A stretch of 64,000 nt of DNA from [Pseudopropionibacterium] massiliense (GCF_900607225.1 NZ_LR027842.1:1114651-1178650); one strand, 5' to 3'; positions 1 to 8,570 are shown, counted from the first letter of the stretch. The notes: generated by a model from the sequence alone, not told the origin. A program made the numbers and translations.

Positions 1-197
1 GCGATGCACAGCGCCATCGACGTGTCGTCGGTCCACTGCCCGGGCGCGAGATCGAACACCCCTCCGCCCACCATGTCGGTGACGGGCGGGAAGGAGTCGC
101 GGGCCTGGAACTCGACGGCGGCACCCAGGGCATCACCCACCGCCAGCCCCAGGAGACTGCCCAGAAGTCGGTCACGCCATGTGTCGCTGATCGCCAT
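1..197 (-). CDS. ADP-ribosylglycohydrolase family protein, N-terminal part (cut by window edge)
   Basis: This minus-strand gene starts with ATG at 197 after a GGGTGAGG ribosome site and runs off the window start. The visible 65 residues carry two hallmarks of the DraG/ADP-ribosylglycohydrolase fold: a glycine-rich helix ([20 protein letters not shown]) and the metal-binding motif GQWTDDTSM. These enzymes hydrolyse ADP-ribose from modified proteins or small molecules with two divalent metal ions. The substrate cannot be inferred from the N-terminus. It lies 34 bp downstream of the CDF transporter gene on the same strand, so the two may be co-transcribed. Confidence 0.85.
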   Translation of the reverse strand, partial: MAISDTWRDRLLGSLLGLAVGDALGAAVEFQARDSFPPVTDMVGGGVFDLAPGQWTDDTSMALCI

Positions 198-231
198 GAC
201 CTCACCCTAGGGGACCCGCGGGTTATGGCGA

Positions 232-918
232 CTACGTCTCACGCATCCCGCAGTCATCCCCGCAGGGGCCATCGCCTCCCCTGCCCAGGGCGGCCGCGGA
301 TGTGGCGCAGCAGGCGTCTCCGCGCCAGGCCTCGACGCCCTCGCGGACAGCGAATCCGGCGATGACCAGGGCCGCCACGGGATCGGCCCAGGTCCAGTCG
401 AGCAGGCTGTTCAGCACGAGACCGACCAGCAGTGCTGCGGAGAGGTAGGAACACACGAGGGTCTGTTTCGAGTCGGCGACCGCGGAGGCCGAGCCGAGCT
501 CGCGGCCGCAGCGTCGTTCGAACCAGCTCAGGAACGGCATCACCACCAGGCTCAGTGCGGCGAGCACAATTCCGACGGTCGAGTGCTCCGGTTCGCGCAC
601 ACCGGTCAGCGAGAGGGCGGCCTCCGTGGTGACGTAGACCGCCAGGGCGAAGAAGGAGATCGCGATCACCCGCAGTGCCGTTTTCTCCCGGCGTTCGGGA
701 TCGGACGAGGCGAACTGCCAGGCAACCGCCACCGCGGAGAGCACCTCCACGACCGAATCCAGGCCGAATCCGATCAGGGCGGCGGACGACGCCTCACCCC
801 CCGCCGCGAGGGCGACGAAGGCCTCGATGACGTTCCAGGTGATCGTGAGCGCGACGACGATCCTGATCCGTCGCTGCAGGGTCGCTTTCCTACCGGGCTC
901 CAAGGCTTCCGCCGTCAC
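232..918 (-). CDS. Cation diffusion facilitator (CDF) metal efflux transporter
   Basis: The 228-residue protein has about five to six hydrophobic segments and the CDF pattern of acidic residues in membrane helices (GFGLDSVVEV near residue 53, ADSKQT near 147). CDF carriers export Zn, Cd, Co, Fe or Mn in exchange for protons. The last 30 residues are Cys- and Asp-rich (CC, then PCGDDCG), a likely cytoplasmic metal-binding tail. It lacks the usual long C-terminal cytoplasmic domain, as do the short actinobacterial CDFs paired with ArsR/CmtR regulators. The GTG start at 918 overlaps by GTGA the stop of a 32-codon ORF that looks like a collapsed cmtR regulator. Which metal is carried is not visible. 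Confidence 0.85.
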   Translation of the reverse strand: MTAEALEPGRKATLQRRIRIVVALTITWNVIEAFVALAAGGEASSAALIGFGLDSVVEVLSAVAVAWQFASSDPERREKTALRVIAISFFALAVYVTTEAALSLTGVREPEHSTVGIVLAALSLVVMPFLSWFERRCGRELGSASAVADSKQTLVCSYLSAALLVGLVLNSLLDWTWADPVAALVIAGFAVREGVEAWRGDACCATSAAALGRGGDGPCGDDCGMRET

Positions 919-1013
919 CGGGAAACCCCCGCGACGTGGCAGCAGGGTGATTCCGCGCAGGCAACGTCATCGACGGTCGGGGGGAGCTCCGTCCGCGAAG
1001 CAATGGTCAGCAT
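915..1013 (-). pseudogene. Internally deleted CmtR/ArsR-type metal regulator remnant
   Basis: The 32-codon ORF begins MLTIASRTEL, which resembles the start of actinobacterial CmtR-type ArsR repressors, and continues VDDVACAESPCC, which resembles their Cys-rich metal-binding C-terminus. The winged-helix DNA-binding centre (about 80-90 residues in the family) is absent, and the two ends join in frame. It sits exactly where such regulators normally precede a CDF transporter and is translationally coupled to it (GTGA overlap). The family match is from memory of the motifs, so the identification is an inference. If right, the transporter has lost its cognate repressor but kept a leader peptide. 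Confidence 0.45.
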
Positions 1014-1084
1014 GCGCCGACCCTACAGCAAACACTGGCCCGGGGCGCTGCCCTGTGGCCAGGTCTGCTGTTCGGGCGTGGGAT

Positions 1085-1293
1085 GGTTTCGACACGGGCC
1101 GCTCGTTTCTCACGGCCCGGCTCAACCAGCTTGGAGGGCAGAAGTTGGTTGAGCCGACCTGCGAACGTCAGCGAGTGGAGCGTGTCGAAACCAAGGCGAG
1201 GGTGATCGGGGACCGGTAGTCGGGTTCTGGCCACCAGGTGCCGGGGGTTTCGACACGGACCGCTCGTCCCTCACGGCCCGGCTCAACCAGCTT
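1085..1293. repeat. Family A dispersed repeat, three copies (1085-1132 -, 1142-1192 +, 1246-1293 -)
   Basis: Each copy is about 48-53 bp and in plus orientation reads AAG(C/T)TGGTTGAGCCG ... GTGTCGAAACC. Copies 1 and 2 face each other and form a long inverted repeat, and copy 3 repeats the minus orientation. They fill most of the 300-bp gap between the CDF regulator remnant and the GH32 gene, in which I see no coding sequence. Further copies occur at 6810-7070, 12714-12759 (inside a gene), 17690-17705, 47280-47332 (inside a gene) and 50285-50370. They resemble REP/RPE-type non-autonomous palindromic elements. Confidence 0.85.
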
Positions 1294-1318
1294 CAGAAAA
1301 GGACGCTCACGCACCTGA

Positions 1319-2539
1319 TCAACCGGTTTTGGGGATGGTCGGGACCACCTCGGCGACTTGCACCCGGGCTCCTTCCGGTGTGATCAGGGTCCAGGGTTCG
1401 TCGGAGCGCCACGTGCCCGGGATGCCGTCTTTCGGGTAGTGCTCCAGGACCGCGCCGTCCACCCACACCTGCGACCCGTCCGGCACCTCGACGACCCCGT
1501 GGCTGGGATGCGTCAGCCGCACCCCGTCGCCCGCTACCCGCAGCGCCCAGCGCCGCTCCACCAGTGACGTCCCACCCGTGTCGAGGGGACGCCAGCAGCC
1601 GACCAGTGCCTCGGCCGCCCCCGGGTCGACGAAACTCACCACCCGCTCGCCCACCAGTTTCACGCGACGCGGCAGGCTGAGGCAGCCCGCGTGGTCGCGG
1701 ACGGCCGGGTCCTGGGCCTGCTGCCGCACCCAGCCGATCAGCAGCGGCTCCCCGTCGGCGACGGTGGCCTGCACGGCGTAGAGGTCGGGGCCGACGTCGA
1801 GGAGGTTCGCGTGTTCGGCGACGAACCGCGGCCGCGCCCCGTCGGCCTCAAGCCTTCCCACCACTGCCAGTTCCCCGACGAGCCGGTCCCCGTCGAGGAC
1901 GGAGACCAGCAGCACCCAGCTCTCCCCCAGCCGGAACAGCTGCGGACACTCCCACACGTCGGCGGTGGCGGCGGCCGCCAGCACCGGGTCGTCGGCGACG
2001 AACAACCCCAGGTAGCGCCACGCCAGTTCGTTCTGCCGGTCGAACAGCAGCACGACGGGGGTGCCGTCGCGGCGGCCCGCCCCGAGGATCGCCAGGGGCC
2101 TGCCGTCGAGTTCAAAGACGAACGGGTCGCGCATCACGGCGATGTCGTCCAGATCAGGGGTGGGCGCGACGACGACGGGCGCGTCCCAGGTCACCAGGTC
2201 GGGGCTGCCCCAGCGCAGGCACACCGTCGAGGCCCCCGATTCGTCCGTGACCCCGGAGTAGACCACCCCGGGTCTTTCATGGCCGGGCAGGAACACCCCC
2301 GACCAGCAGCCGAAGGCGTCGGGGCCGCCGGGGGTGGGTCCGAAGGCGACGGGCAGCAACCGCCAGTTCGCCAGGTCGTCGCTGACGGCGTGCCCCCACG
2401 CGATCCGCCGGTGTTCCGGGGCGGCCGGGTTGTGCTGGAAGAACACGTGCCAGGCCCCGTCGCGGAGGGTCATGCCGTTCGGGTCGTTGAGCCAGCCTCT
2501 GTGCGGCCGCAGGTGATAGCTGGTGGTCGGTGCGGTCAT
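1319..2539 (-). CDS. Glycoside hydrolase family 32 (beta-fructosidase / sucrose-6-phosphate hydrolase type)
   Basis: The 406-residue protein carries the GH32 catalytic signatures in order. WLNDPNG near residue 16 holds the nucleophile Asp, MRDPF near residue 135 holds the transition-state-stabilising Asp, and WECPQ near residue 195 holds the acid/base Glu. These enzymes hydrolyse sucrose, sucrose-6-phosphate, inulin or levan. There is no signal peptide, so a cytoplasmic sucrose or fructo-oligosaccharide hydrolase is most likely. The C-terminal beta-sandwich is short (family members are usually 450-500 residues). It has no adjacent PTS, permease or regulator gene and is followed by family A repeats, so it looks monocistronic. 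Confidence 0.9.
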   Translation of the reverse strand: MTAPTTSYHLRPHRGWLNDPNGMTLRDGAWHVFFQHNPAAPEHRRIAWGHAVSDDLANWRLLPVAFGPTPGGPDAFGCWSGVFLPGHERPGVVYSGVTDESGASTVCLRWGSPDLVTWDAPVVVAPTPDLDDIAVMRDPFVFELDGRPLAILGAGRRDGTPVVLLFDRQNELAWRYLGLFVADDPVLAAAATADVWECPQLFRLGESWVLLVSVLDGDRLVGELAVVGRLEADGARPRFVAEHANLLDVGPDLYAVQATVADGEPLLIGWVRQQAQDPAVRDHAGCLSLPRRVKLVGERVVSFVDPGAAEALVGCWRPLDTGGTSLVERRWALRVAGDGVRLTHPSHGVVEVPDGSQVWVDGAVLEHYPKDGIPGTWRSDEPWTLITPEGARVQVAEVVPTIPKTG

Positions 2540-2644
2540 CTCCTGGCCTCTTCCGGTGGGGTCTCGCTACGGGCTTCGCATCCACGCTATCGGAGGGCGG
2601 AAAACCCAGCCCAGCCCCGAGATCCCGCCCACGCTCCCGCGATT

Positions 2645-2752
2645 CGCTTGTCTTACGGTCATTCGCCTGCGCTGTGGCGCAGGCGTTCGTCCACAAGGCT
2701 GGCGTTTCCGTCGGGAGGGTTGGCGGACGACGGGAAGGCAGGCGTTCCCCCG
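2645..2752 (-). repeat. Family C palindromic repeat copy
   Basis: The gap between the GH32 and tadA genes holds several short inverted arms, including GCCTGCG-CTGTGG-CGCAGGC. On the minus strand it shares blocks (GAACGCCTGCCTTCCCGTCG, ACGCCAG, ACAGCGCA, GACAAGCG) in the same order with 50409-50470. A related hairpin is at 29226-29263. No coding capacity is evident. Confidence 0.6.
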
Positions 2753-2760
2753 TCGGGCCC

Positions 2761-3216
2761 CTACCGTCGCCCCTCGAAGAACTCCCCCAGCAGGGCCGCG
2801 CAGTCGGCGGCGAGCACCCCCGTGGTCACCCTCGGGCGGTGGTTGAGACGCGGGTCGCGCAGCACGTCGAACAGCGACGCCACCGCCCCCGCCTTGTCGT
2901 CGAGGGCCCCGAACACGAGGTGGTCGATCCGGGCCGCGACGATCGCGCCCGCGCACATGGTGCACGGCTCCAGGGTCACCACCAGGGTGCAGCCCGTCAG
3001 CCGCCACCGGCCGAGGACGTCGGCGGCGCGCCGGATCGCGACCACCTCGGCGTGCGCCGTCGGGTCGCTCGTGAGTTCGCGTTCGTTGCCGCCCACCCCG
3101 ATCGGCGACCCGTCGGGCCCGAGGACGACGGCCCCGACCGGCACGTCGCCGCGCAGCCCCGCCTCCCGGGCCGCGGCGAGGGCCTGCCGCATCGTCGGCT
3201 CGTAGCGGCGCGCCAC
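2761..3216 (-). CDS. tadA: tRNA-specific adenosine deaminase (A34 to inosine)
   Basis: The 151-residue cytidine-deaminase-fold protein has zinc motif 1 HAEVVAI near residue 54 (His ligand and proton-shuttle Glu) and motif 2 PCTMC near residue 84 (two Cys ligands), matching TadA. TadA deaminates the wobble adenosine of tRNA-Arg(ACG). That tRNA is itself encoded at 8498-8570 in this window, so enzyme and substrate fit together. The gene follows, 13 bp downstream, the tRNA-adenosine-deaminase-associated protein, a pair typical of actinobacteria. The length is normal for the family. Confidence 0.95.
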   Translation of the reverse strand: MARRYEPTMRQALAAAREAGLRGDVPVGAVVLGPDGSPIGVGGNERELTSDPTAHAEVVAIRRAADVLGRWRLTGCTLVVTLEPCTMCAGAIVAARIDHLVFGALDDKAGAVASLFDVLRDPRLNHRPRVTTGVLAADCAALLGEFFEGRR

Positions 3217-3229
3217 GACGGCCGGTTCC

Positions 3230-3817
3230 TCAGTCGTCGAAGGCCTCGACGGCCCGTTCGAAGACCTCGTCGATCTTCAGGCGTCGCGCCACCTGCATCA
3301 GCAGCTCGTCGGAGTCCTCCTCGTAGTCGGTGGCGATGGCCTCCAGTTCGAAACCCCGCAACCCGGCGGCGGCGAACATCTCCAGGTCCCCGACGGGCGT
3401 CGGATCGTCCTCCTCGTCGGGGATCTCCTCGCCCAGGTAGTCCACGACGTCGCGGGCGATGGGCCAGTCGTTGGCGGCGGTGGCGTCGCTGAGCAGCACC
3501 TCCACCACCCGGCCCCTCACCCGGCAGATCACGAAGAACTCGCCCGCCACCGACACGTATCCGTCCGCCCCGGAATCGCCGGGCAGGCGGCCGAGCTGGC
3601 GGATCAGCTCGTCGAGGTCGTTGGCCAGGTCGAAGTCCATGGGAACCGCCGTCGCCTTGCCGTCCTCCCGGTACACGGCGACGACGAGGTCGATGTCGTC
3701 CTCCCCCGCGTCCTCGAGGTCGTCGTCGAAGAATTCCTCCTCCGAGTCGTCGGCGGCTTCCAGACCGCGGTCATCCCTCAGGTCAAAAGGCTCGGCGTCT
3801 TCATCAAAGGCGTCCAC
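3230..3817 (-). CDS. tRNA adenosine deaminase-associated protein
   Basis: The 195-residue acidic protein has a 45-residue Asp/Glu-rich N-terminus followed by a folded region ([13 protein letters not shown] onward). It matches the actinobacterial family found next to tadA; the function is unknown. I chose the GTG at 3817 because GGGAGGAG lies about 8 bp upstream. A longer reading to 4081 would run through the divergent upp promoter and coding sequence, so it is rejected. The 13-bp gap to tadA implies co-transcription. Confidence 0.85.
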   Translation of the reverse strand: MDAFDEDAEPFDLRDDRGLEAADDSEEEFFDDDLEDAGEDDIDLVVAVYREDGKATAVPMDFDLANDLDELIRQLGRLPGDSGADGYVSVAGEFFVICRVRGRVVEVLLSDATAANDWPIARDVVDYLGEEIPDEEDDPTPVGDLEMFAAAGLRGFELEAIATDYEEDSDELLMQVARRLKIDEVFERAVEAFDD

Positions 3818-3931
3818 GGCTGCTCTCCTCCCGGTCCTACGGAAACCCCATCCTTCCAGATATCCGGCCTCTTCGAGGGTTCGGGGCGATATCCGTTCCC
3901 CCAAACCCTCCAGGTGTGTCAAAGTGGGCTC

Positions 3932-4573
3932 GTGGAACTTCGCGTCATCTCCCATCCGCTCGTCGATCACAAACTGACGGTCCTGCGAGACCGCAACACC
4001 GAGCAACCCACCTTCCGCCGCCTCGTCGAGGAGCTGGTGACGCTGCTGGCCTACGAGGCCACCCGTGGGGTGCGCGTCCACGAGATCGCCGTCGAAACCC
4101 CCGTCGCCCCCACCGTCGGCACGAAACTGGACTCCCCGGCCCCGCTGGTGGTGCCGATCCTGCGGGCCGGCCTGGGGATGCTCGACGGCATGCTGCGACT
4201 GGTACCGACCGCCGAGGTCGGGTTCCTGGGCATGATCCGCGACGAGAAAACCCTGGAGCCCACCACCTACGCCGAACGTCTGCCGCAGGACCTCTCCGGT
4301 CGCCAGTGCTACGTGCTCGACCCCATGCTCGCCACGGGCGGGTCGCTGGGGGAGGCCGTGAAATTCCTCGTCGACCGCGGTGCCGACGACATCACCTGCA
4401 TCTGTCTGCTGGCCGCTCCCGAGGGGATCAGGAGGATCCAGGATCTGCTGGCGGACCTCGACGTCCCCTGCACCCTGGTGGTTTCCGCCGTCGACGAATG
4501 TCTCAACGACCGGGGCTTCATCGTTCCCGGTCTGGGTGACGCCGGCGACCGGCTGTACGGGCTGGCCGACTGA
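3932..4573 (+). CDS. upp: Uracil phosphoribosyltransferase
   Basis: UPRT makes UMP from uracil and PRPP in pyrimidine salvage. The 213-residue protein shows the conserved N-terminus ([13 protein letters not shown]), the RAGLGM loop, the PRPP-binding motif [10 protein letters not shown] near residue 130 and the C-terminal uracil-binding block ([20 protein letters not shown]). The start is chosen at GTG 3932 by comparison with the family N-terminus. An in-frame GTG at 3914 would add six residues, and neither has a strong ribosome site. The gene is divergent from the tadA pair and stands alone. Confidence 0.95.
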   Translation: MELRVISHPLVDHKLTVLRDRNTEQPTFRRLVEELVTLLAYEATRGVRVHEIAVETPVAPTVGTKLDSPAPLVVPILRAGLGMLDGMLRLVPTAEVGFLGMIRDEKTLEPTTYAERLPQDLSGRQCYVLDPMLATGGSLGEAVKFLVDRGADDITCICLLAAPEGIRRIQDLLADLDVPCTLVVSAVDECLNDRGFIVPGLGDAGDRLYGLAD

Positions 4574-4619
4574 GGGGCCGCACAGGGCTGCCCCGAGCCG
4601 CCAGCCCGCGGCGTTTGGT

Positions 4620-4997
4620 TCAGCTTTCCTTGCCTGCCAATTTCGCCCCGCACTCTATGGCGGCCTCGCCCATGGCCTTGCCGTCATCGTCGGAAATTTT
4701 GGAGCCGGCATCTGTACTGCTGTCCTCGTCGGTGGCGGTTGTGACGCCCGTCTTGCCGTCCGCGAGTTTCTGGAGAGAATCGGCGCTCAGCTTGTCGTAG
4801 CTGCCATCGACTATGCATCCGACGTAGTCGTTGAGCGTCTCGTCGTCGTATGAGCTCTCGCCGTGGGCCTTCATCATCTTGACTATCCCCTCCTTGACGG
4901 CGTCCTTGCTCGGTTTCCCGCTGCACCCGACCGCGCCAAAAGCGATGGCGACCGAGGCCAGGACTGCCACCGATCCCTTGAGCACCCGTAAAATCAT
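4620..4997 (-). CDS. Small putative lipoprotein
   Basis: The 125-residue protein begins with a basic, hydrophobic signal peptide and a lipobox (AFGAVGC), predicting lipid attachment at the Cys and export to the membrane surface. The mature part is small, acidic and rich in Lys/Asp, with two further Cys residues (DYVGCIVDG and AAIECG) that may form a disulfide. I do not recognise a family. The ATG at 4997 is preferred over in-frame 5039, which would put 14 charged residues before the signal peptide. Confidence 0.75.
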   Translation of the reverse strand: MILRVLKGSVAVLASVAIAFGAVGCSGKPSKDAVKEGIVKMMKAHGESSYDDETLNDYVGCIVDGSYDKLSADSLQKLADGKTGVTTATDEDSSTDAGSKISDDDGKAMGEAAIECGAKLAGKES

Positions 4998-5088
4998 GTC
5001 TGTCCGTTTCCCTTTCCCGGCGCGGCTCAGCGCCGACACCGTGCAGGGTAGTGGCCGCCGGGAGCCACGGGGCCGGGTTCTCAGGAAA

Positions 5089-5985
5089 TCAGTAGTAGTA
5101 CGGGAACCCCGACCAGTCGGGGGTACGGTGCTCCAGGAAGGAGTCGCGGCCCTCCACGGCCTCGTCGGTCATGTAGGCCAGGCGGGTGGCCTCGCCGAGC
5201 AGTACCTGTTGGCCTACGAGACCGTCGTCGACCAGGTTGAAGGAGTACTTCAGCATCCGCTGCGCGGTCGGGGACTTCGCGCAGATCCTCGCCGCCCAGT
5301 CGAGCCCGGTCTCCTCCAGTTCCTCGTGCGGCACCACCTTGTTGACCATGCCCATCTCGTGGGCCTCCTGAGCGTCGTGGACGTCGCCGAGGAAGAAGAT
5401 CTGGCGCGCGAACTTCTGCCCCACCTGGCGGGCCAGGTAGGCGGAACCGAAGCCGCCGTCGAAGGAACCGACGTCGGCGTCGGTCTGCTTGAAGCGGGCG
5501 TGCTCCCGGGAGGCGATGGTCAGGTCGGAGACGACGTGCAGGGAGTGCCCGCCGCCCGCGGCCCAGCCGTTGACGAGCGCGATCACGACCTTGGGCATGA
5601 ACCGGATGAGCCGCTGCGCCTCCAGGATGTGCAGCCGGGCGAGTTTCGCCCTGTCGACGGTGTTCGCGGTCTCGCCGTCGGCGTACTGGTATCCGGCGCG
5701 GCCCCGGATGCGCTGGTCGCCGCCGGAGCAGAACGCCCAGCCGCCGTCCTTCGGGCTCGGCCCGTTGCCGGTCAGAAGCACGCAGCCGATGTCGGCGCTG
5801 GTGCGGGCGTGTTCCAGGGCCGCGATCAGCTCGTCGACGGTGTGGGGCCGGAAGGCGTTGCGCACCTCGGGCCGGTTGAAAGCGATCCTGACGGCCGCGA
5901 CGTCGCGGGCGCGGTGGTAGGTGATGTCGGTGAACTCGAAGCCGGGGATCTCGTCCCATCGCTCCGGCCGGAACGGGTTGGTCAT
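5089..5985 (-). CDS. menB: 1,4-dihydroxy-2-naphthoyl-CoA synthase
   Basis: MenB cyclises O-succinylbenzoyl-CoA in menaquinone biosynthesis. The 298-residue crotonase-fold protein has the MenB-specific insert WAFCSGGDQRIRG (bicarbonate and oxyanion region) and the conserved C-terminal PDWSGFPYYY block. The ATG at 5985 follows AGGG by 8 bp, and a GTG two codons upstream is possible. No other men genes lie nearby. Menaquinone fits the quinol-dependent NrfHA nitrite reductase encoded at 55.2-57.2 kb. Confidence 0.95.
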   Translation of the reverse strand: MTNPFRPERWDEIPGFEFTDITYHRARDVAAVRIAFNRPEVRNAFRPHTVDELIAALEHARTSADIGCVLLTGNGPSPKDGGWAFCSGGDQRIRGRAGYQYADGETANTVDRAKLARLHILEAQRLIRFMPKVVIALVNGWAAGGGHSLHVVSDLTIASREHARFKQTDADVGSFDGGFGSAYLARQVGQKFARQIFFLGDVHDAQEAHEMGMVNKVVPHEELEETGLDWAARICAKSPTAQRMLKYSFNLVDDGLVGQQVLLGEATRLAYMTDEAVEGRDSFLEHRTPDWSGFPYYY

Positions 5986-6003
5986 GCCCACACCCTAGGC
6001 CCC

Positions 6004-6735
6004 TCAGAGGTAGGGGCGTTCCAGGGCGCGGCGGGCGCGGTCGGGGAAGTTCGTGATGACCGCGTCGACCCCCAGCGCCGCGAGGGAGCGGATGTCCTCG
6101 TTCTTGTCGACGGTCCACACGTTCACCCCGACCCCGGCCTCGTGGCACAGCCACATGTAGTTGGGTTGCTGGAGGGCGTAGAAGTGCGGATGGAGGAACC
6201 CGGCCCCGAAGACGTTGGCGTAACACCACGGGTCGTAGAGGCCGTCGGAGTACAGCAGGCCGAGGCATTCCGGAGGCACCGCCCCGCGCAGGTTCGCCAG
6301 GGCGAAGTGGTTGAACGACGAGAACAGCACCCGGTGGAGCAGCCCCGCCTCCTGCACGATCGTCAGGGCGTCGTTCTCCATCCCGGGGTACAGCTCGATG
6401 CCGTTCTTCAGCTCGAGGTTGATGCGCAGCCGGGTGGGTTCGAGCAGTTCGAGGACCTCTCGGAGGGTGGGGATCTGCACCTTCCGGTGCCCGACGAAAC
6501 CGTTGCTGTAGTTGCACAGCCGCAGCTGCTCCAGGGTCAGGTCGGCCACCCTGCCGAACCCGTTCGAGGTGCGGTTGATGGTTTCGTCGTGGATGACGAC
6601 GAGCTGCCCGTCGATGGTGCGTTGCACGTCGAGCTCGACGCCGTCCGCACCCATCTCGATCGCCTGCTGGATGGCGGGAATGGTGTTCTCGGGGGCGTAT
6701 GCCGATGCTCCACGATGAGCCCAGATCGCTGTCAT
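6004..6735 (-). CDS. Glycerophosphodiester phosphodiesterase
   Basis: The 243-residue GDPD-family TIM barrel carries AHRGASAYAPENT at residues 6-18 (catalytic His), ELDVQ near residue 38 and HDETINR near residue 49 (second catalytic His and metal ligands). It hydrolyses glycerophosphodiesters to glycerol-3-phosphate and an alcohol. There is no signal peptide, so it is probably cytosolic and recycles phospholipid head groups. It lies 18 bp upstream of menB on the same strand and may share its transcript. The 5' side is bounded by family A repeats. Confidence 0.92.
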   Translation of the reverse strand: MTAIWAHRGASAYAPENTIPAIQQAIEMGADGVELDVQRTIDGQLVVIHDETINRTSNGFGRVADLTLEQLRLCNYSNGFVGHRKVQIPTLREVLELLEPTRLRINLELKNGIELYPGMENDALTIVQEAGLLHRVLFSSFNHFALANLRGAVPPECLGLLYSDGLYDPWCYANVFGAGFLHPHFYALQQPNYMWLCHEAGVGVNVWTVDKNEDIRSLAALGVDAVITNFPDRARRALERPYL

Positions 6736-6809
6736 GATTATCCTCCCCGGCCCATGATATGCCCTCTGACAAGGGTCTTCGGGAGAATCACGGGTCGCGT
6801 CTTCCCCTC

Positions 6810-7070
6810 AAGGTTGGTTGATCCGACCCGCGGCTCCTCTTCTTCGAAGTTGGTTGAGCCGACCCGCGAGTCTTCTCCTTTGACGTTGGTTGAGCCGACC
6901 CGCGGGCGCCAGCGAGCAGGTCGAGTCGATACCAAGACGACCTTACCCGGGAACCCGTGGACAGGTCTGCCTCCTATCCGCCGGATGGTTTCGACACGGG
7001 TCGCTCGTCCCTCGTGACCCGGCTCAACCAGCTTCAGGAAGGGGTGCTCACGACCCGACTCAACCAGCTT
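6810..7070. repeat. Family A repeat cluster
   Basis: The 344-bp gap between the GDPD gene and the 7080 gene is largely repeat. Three head-to-tail partial plus copies (GGTTGAGCCGACCCGCG) end in one nearly complete copy to about 6934, followed by a minus copy at 6987-7034 and a second truncated minus copy to 7070. The stepwise truncation suggests repeated insertion or slippage at one site. No coding sequence is evident. Confidence 0.85.
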
Positions 7071-7079
7071 GTTCGGCCT

Positions 7080-8417
7080 TCACTCCTTCATGACGAAAGC
7101 GGTGCTCGGCACCCCGTAGCGGGCGTAGGTTGATTCGCAGCCGTGGCAGGGACCCACGAGCTGGTCCTCCGGGGAGTGGATCACCACCTCCATGCCGAGT
7201 CCGGGGAGCGCGTCGACGCCGTTCTCCTGCGCTGCCTGGGCCAGTACCTTGAAGGCCGCATCCAGCGAGTAGTCCCACTTCGCGTAGGGGCCGCCGCCGC
7301 GGATCGCGTTGTCCAGCCACGCCTCGTACCAGGCGACGAATCCCGCAGCCACCCGCCGGAACTCCCCGTCGCAGAACCGGGAGTCGAGCGCCACCGAGCC
7401 GTCGATCAGGTCGAGCGCCCACTGGGCTCCGCAACCGGCCTGCGCCAGGTGCAGCCAGCCTTCGGTGATCGGGCGCAGATCGAGGCCGTAGCCCGGTCCG
7501 GCCCCGGACGCGGCGATCTCGTCGACGAACCAGCGGGCGTCCGCGGGCAACGAAATGGCCTCGGTGAACCCGGGAGCGCCGAGTCGCATCCCGTGGTTGC
7601 GGCCGCCGAGCCAGCCGGCCTCGTTCCGGGAATCCCCGGATGCGTTCCGCAGCAGGTCGAGGGTGAGTTGCAGGTCGTGGCGGGTGAGCCGGGGTGCGGG
7701 TTCGAGTGGTTTCAGGAGCGCCCACTCGCGCAGCATCCGGATGCCCTCGGCCTCCGTCGGGCCCTCGACCAGGACCGCGCGGCCGGGTTCCCAGTCGTCG
7801 GCGCCGAGCTTGACCTCCGCGATCCGGTCCGGTCCGACGCCGAGGAAACAGCCGAGCGGGATGATGTCGTCGCCGCGGGTTGCGGGAATGACGCCGCTGG
7901 CCAGCACCTTCGTCGTGAGCGCCCGGGAACCGCCCAGCCGCTCACGGTAGGCCTGCGCCACCTCGAGCGGCACGTTGATGCTGCGGTCGATGCCACCCAT
8001 GGTGACGAGGTACCTCCGGCCCTGGAGCGTGGTCTCGAACTGTTCCACGTCGGGGTTCTCGGTGTCGATGAGATCCGCCCGTCCGATCGCGGTCAGCAGC
8101 ACCGGCCCGAACGCGCAGGCCCAGTTGCACCCGGCCGTGACCAGCGCCCGGTACATGTCGTCGCCGTAGCCGCTGGCCGTGACGAGGGCCCCCGGGGTCC
8201 CCAGGGCGCCGCCCCGGATGTCGAGGGTGAGGAAAACGCCGTGGGGTGGCTCCTCCTGCATCGAATTGATGTGACACGCGATCACGGGCAGGCCCTCACC
8301 CAGCCGCACGATCTGGACGCCGTCCTCCTCGGCCACGTGTGCGCCGACGAAGTGGTTCGCGATCACACCGGCCAGTAGTTTCTCCGGGGTGGGGTTCGGG
8401 TCGTTGGGGTGACTCAT
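7080..8417 (-). CDS. Uncharacterised protein, possible DUF6348-like N-half and SUKH-like C-half
   Basis: The 445-residue soluble protein has no signal peptide or membrane segment. The N-terminal part (about 1-165) alternates strands and helices, with GCNWACAFGPVLL near residue 95 and YLVTMGGIDRS near residue 150. I have a weak recollection of DUF6348-type proteins with this pattern. The region from about residue 300 (PGYGLDLRPITEGWLHLAQAG, then VAAGFVAWYEAWLD) resembles SMI1/KNR4 (SUKH) proteins, many of which are immunity proteins. The C-terminus has a CHGC pair. Both assignments are tentative. The gene is monocistronic, between repeats and a tRNA gene. Confidence 0.7.
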   Translation of the reverse strand: MSHPNDPNPTPEKLLAGVIANHFVGAHVAEEDGVQIVRLGEGLPVIACHINSMQEEPPHGVFLTLDIRGGALGTPGALVTASGYGDDMYRALVTAGCNWACAFGPVLLTAIGRADLIDTENPDVEQFETTLQGRRYLVTMGGIDRSINVPLEVAQAYRERLGGSRALTTKVLASGVIPATRGDDIIPLGCFLGVGPDRIAEVKLGADDWEPGRAVLVEGPTEAEGIRMLREWALLKPLEPAPRLTRHDLQLTLDLLRNASGDSRNEAGWLGGRNHGMRLGAPGFTEAISLPADARWFVDEIAASGAGPGYGLDLRPITEGWLHLAQAGCGAQWALDLIDGSVALDSRFCDGEFRRVAAGFVAWYEAWLDNAIRGGGPYAKWDYSLDAAFKVLAQAAQENGVDALPGLGMEVVIHSPEDQLVGPCHGCESTYARYGVPSTAFVMKE

Positions 8418-8452
8418 GGTCCCAATGACAACACATCCCCGGGGCAGCAGAA

Positions 8453-8488
8453 AGGCCTCGCGACCGGTACATCCCGGAGACGAGGCCT
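8453..8488 (-). terminator. Terminator after tRNA-Arg
   Basis: Arms AGGCCTCG (8453-8460) and CGAGGCCT (8481-8488) are perfectly complementary. On the minus strand the hairpin starts 10 bp past the tRNA-Arg 3' end and is followed by TTTC. Confidence 0.65.
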
Positions 8489-8497
8489 GCGGCGTGG

Positions 8498-8570
8498 CGC
8501 GCTCGGAGGGACTCGAACCCCCAACCTTCTGATCCGTAGTCAGATGCTCTATCCATTAAGCTACGAGCGC
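8498..8570 (-). tRNA. tRNA-Arg (anticodon ACG)
   Basis: The minus strand folds into a full cloverleaf: acceptor stem GCGCTCG/CGAGCGC, anticodon stem TCTGA/TCAGA with loop CTACGGA, and T-arm GGGGG-TTCGAGT-CCCTC. The anticodon ACG is the substrate of TadA (2761-3216). CCA is not encoded. The position-73 base is G. Confidence 0.95.

Noticed and set aside
3818-4081. N-terminal extension of the tadA-associated gene
   Set aside because: It would overlap the divergent upp gene; GTG 3817 has a proper ribosome site and gives the family length.
4831-7017. Plus-strand open frame of 728 codons
   Set aside because: It is antisense to menB and the GDPD gene, both of which have clear catalytic motifs; long antisense frames are expected at this GC content.
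6810-7070. CRISPR-like array of repeats
   Set aside because: Units differ in length, are truncated, occur in both orientations and have no regular unique spacers; they belong to the dispersed family A repeat.
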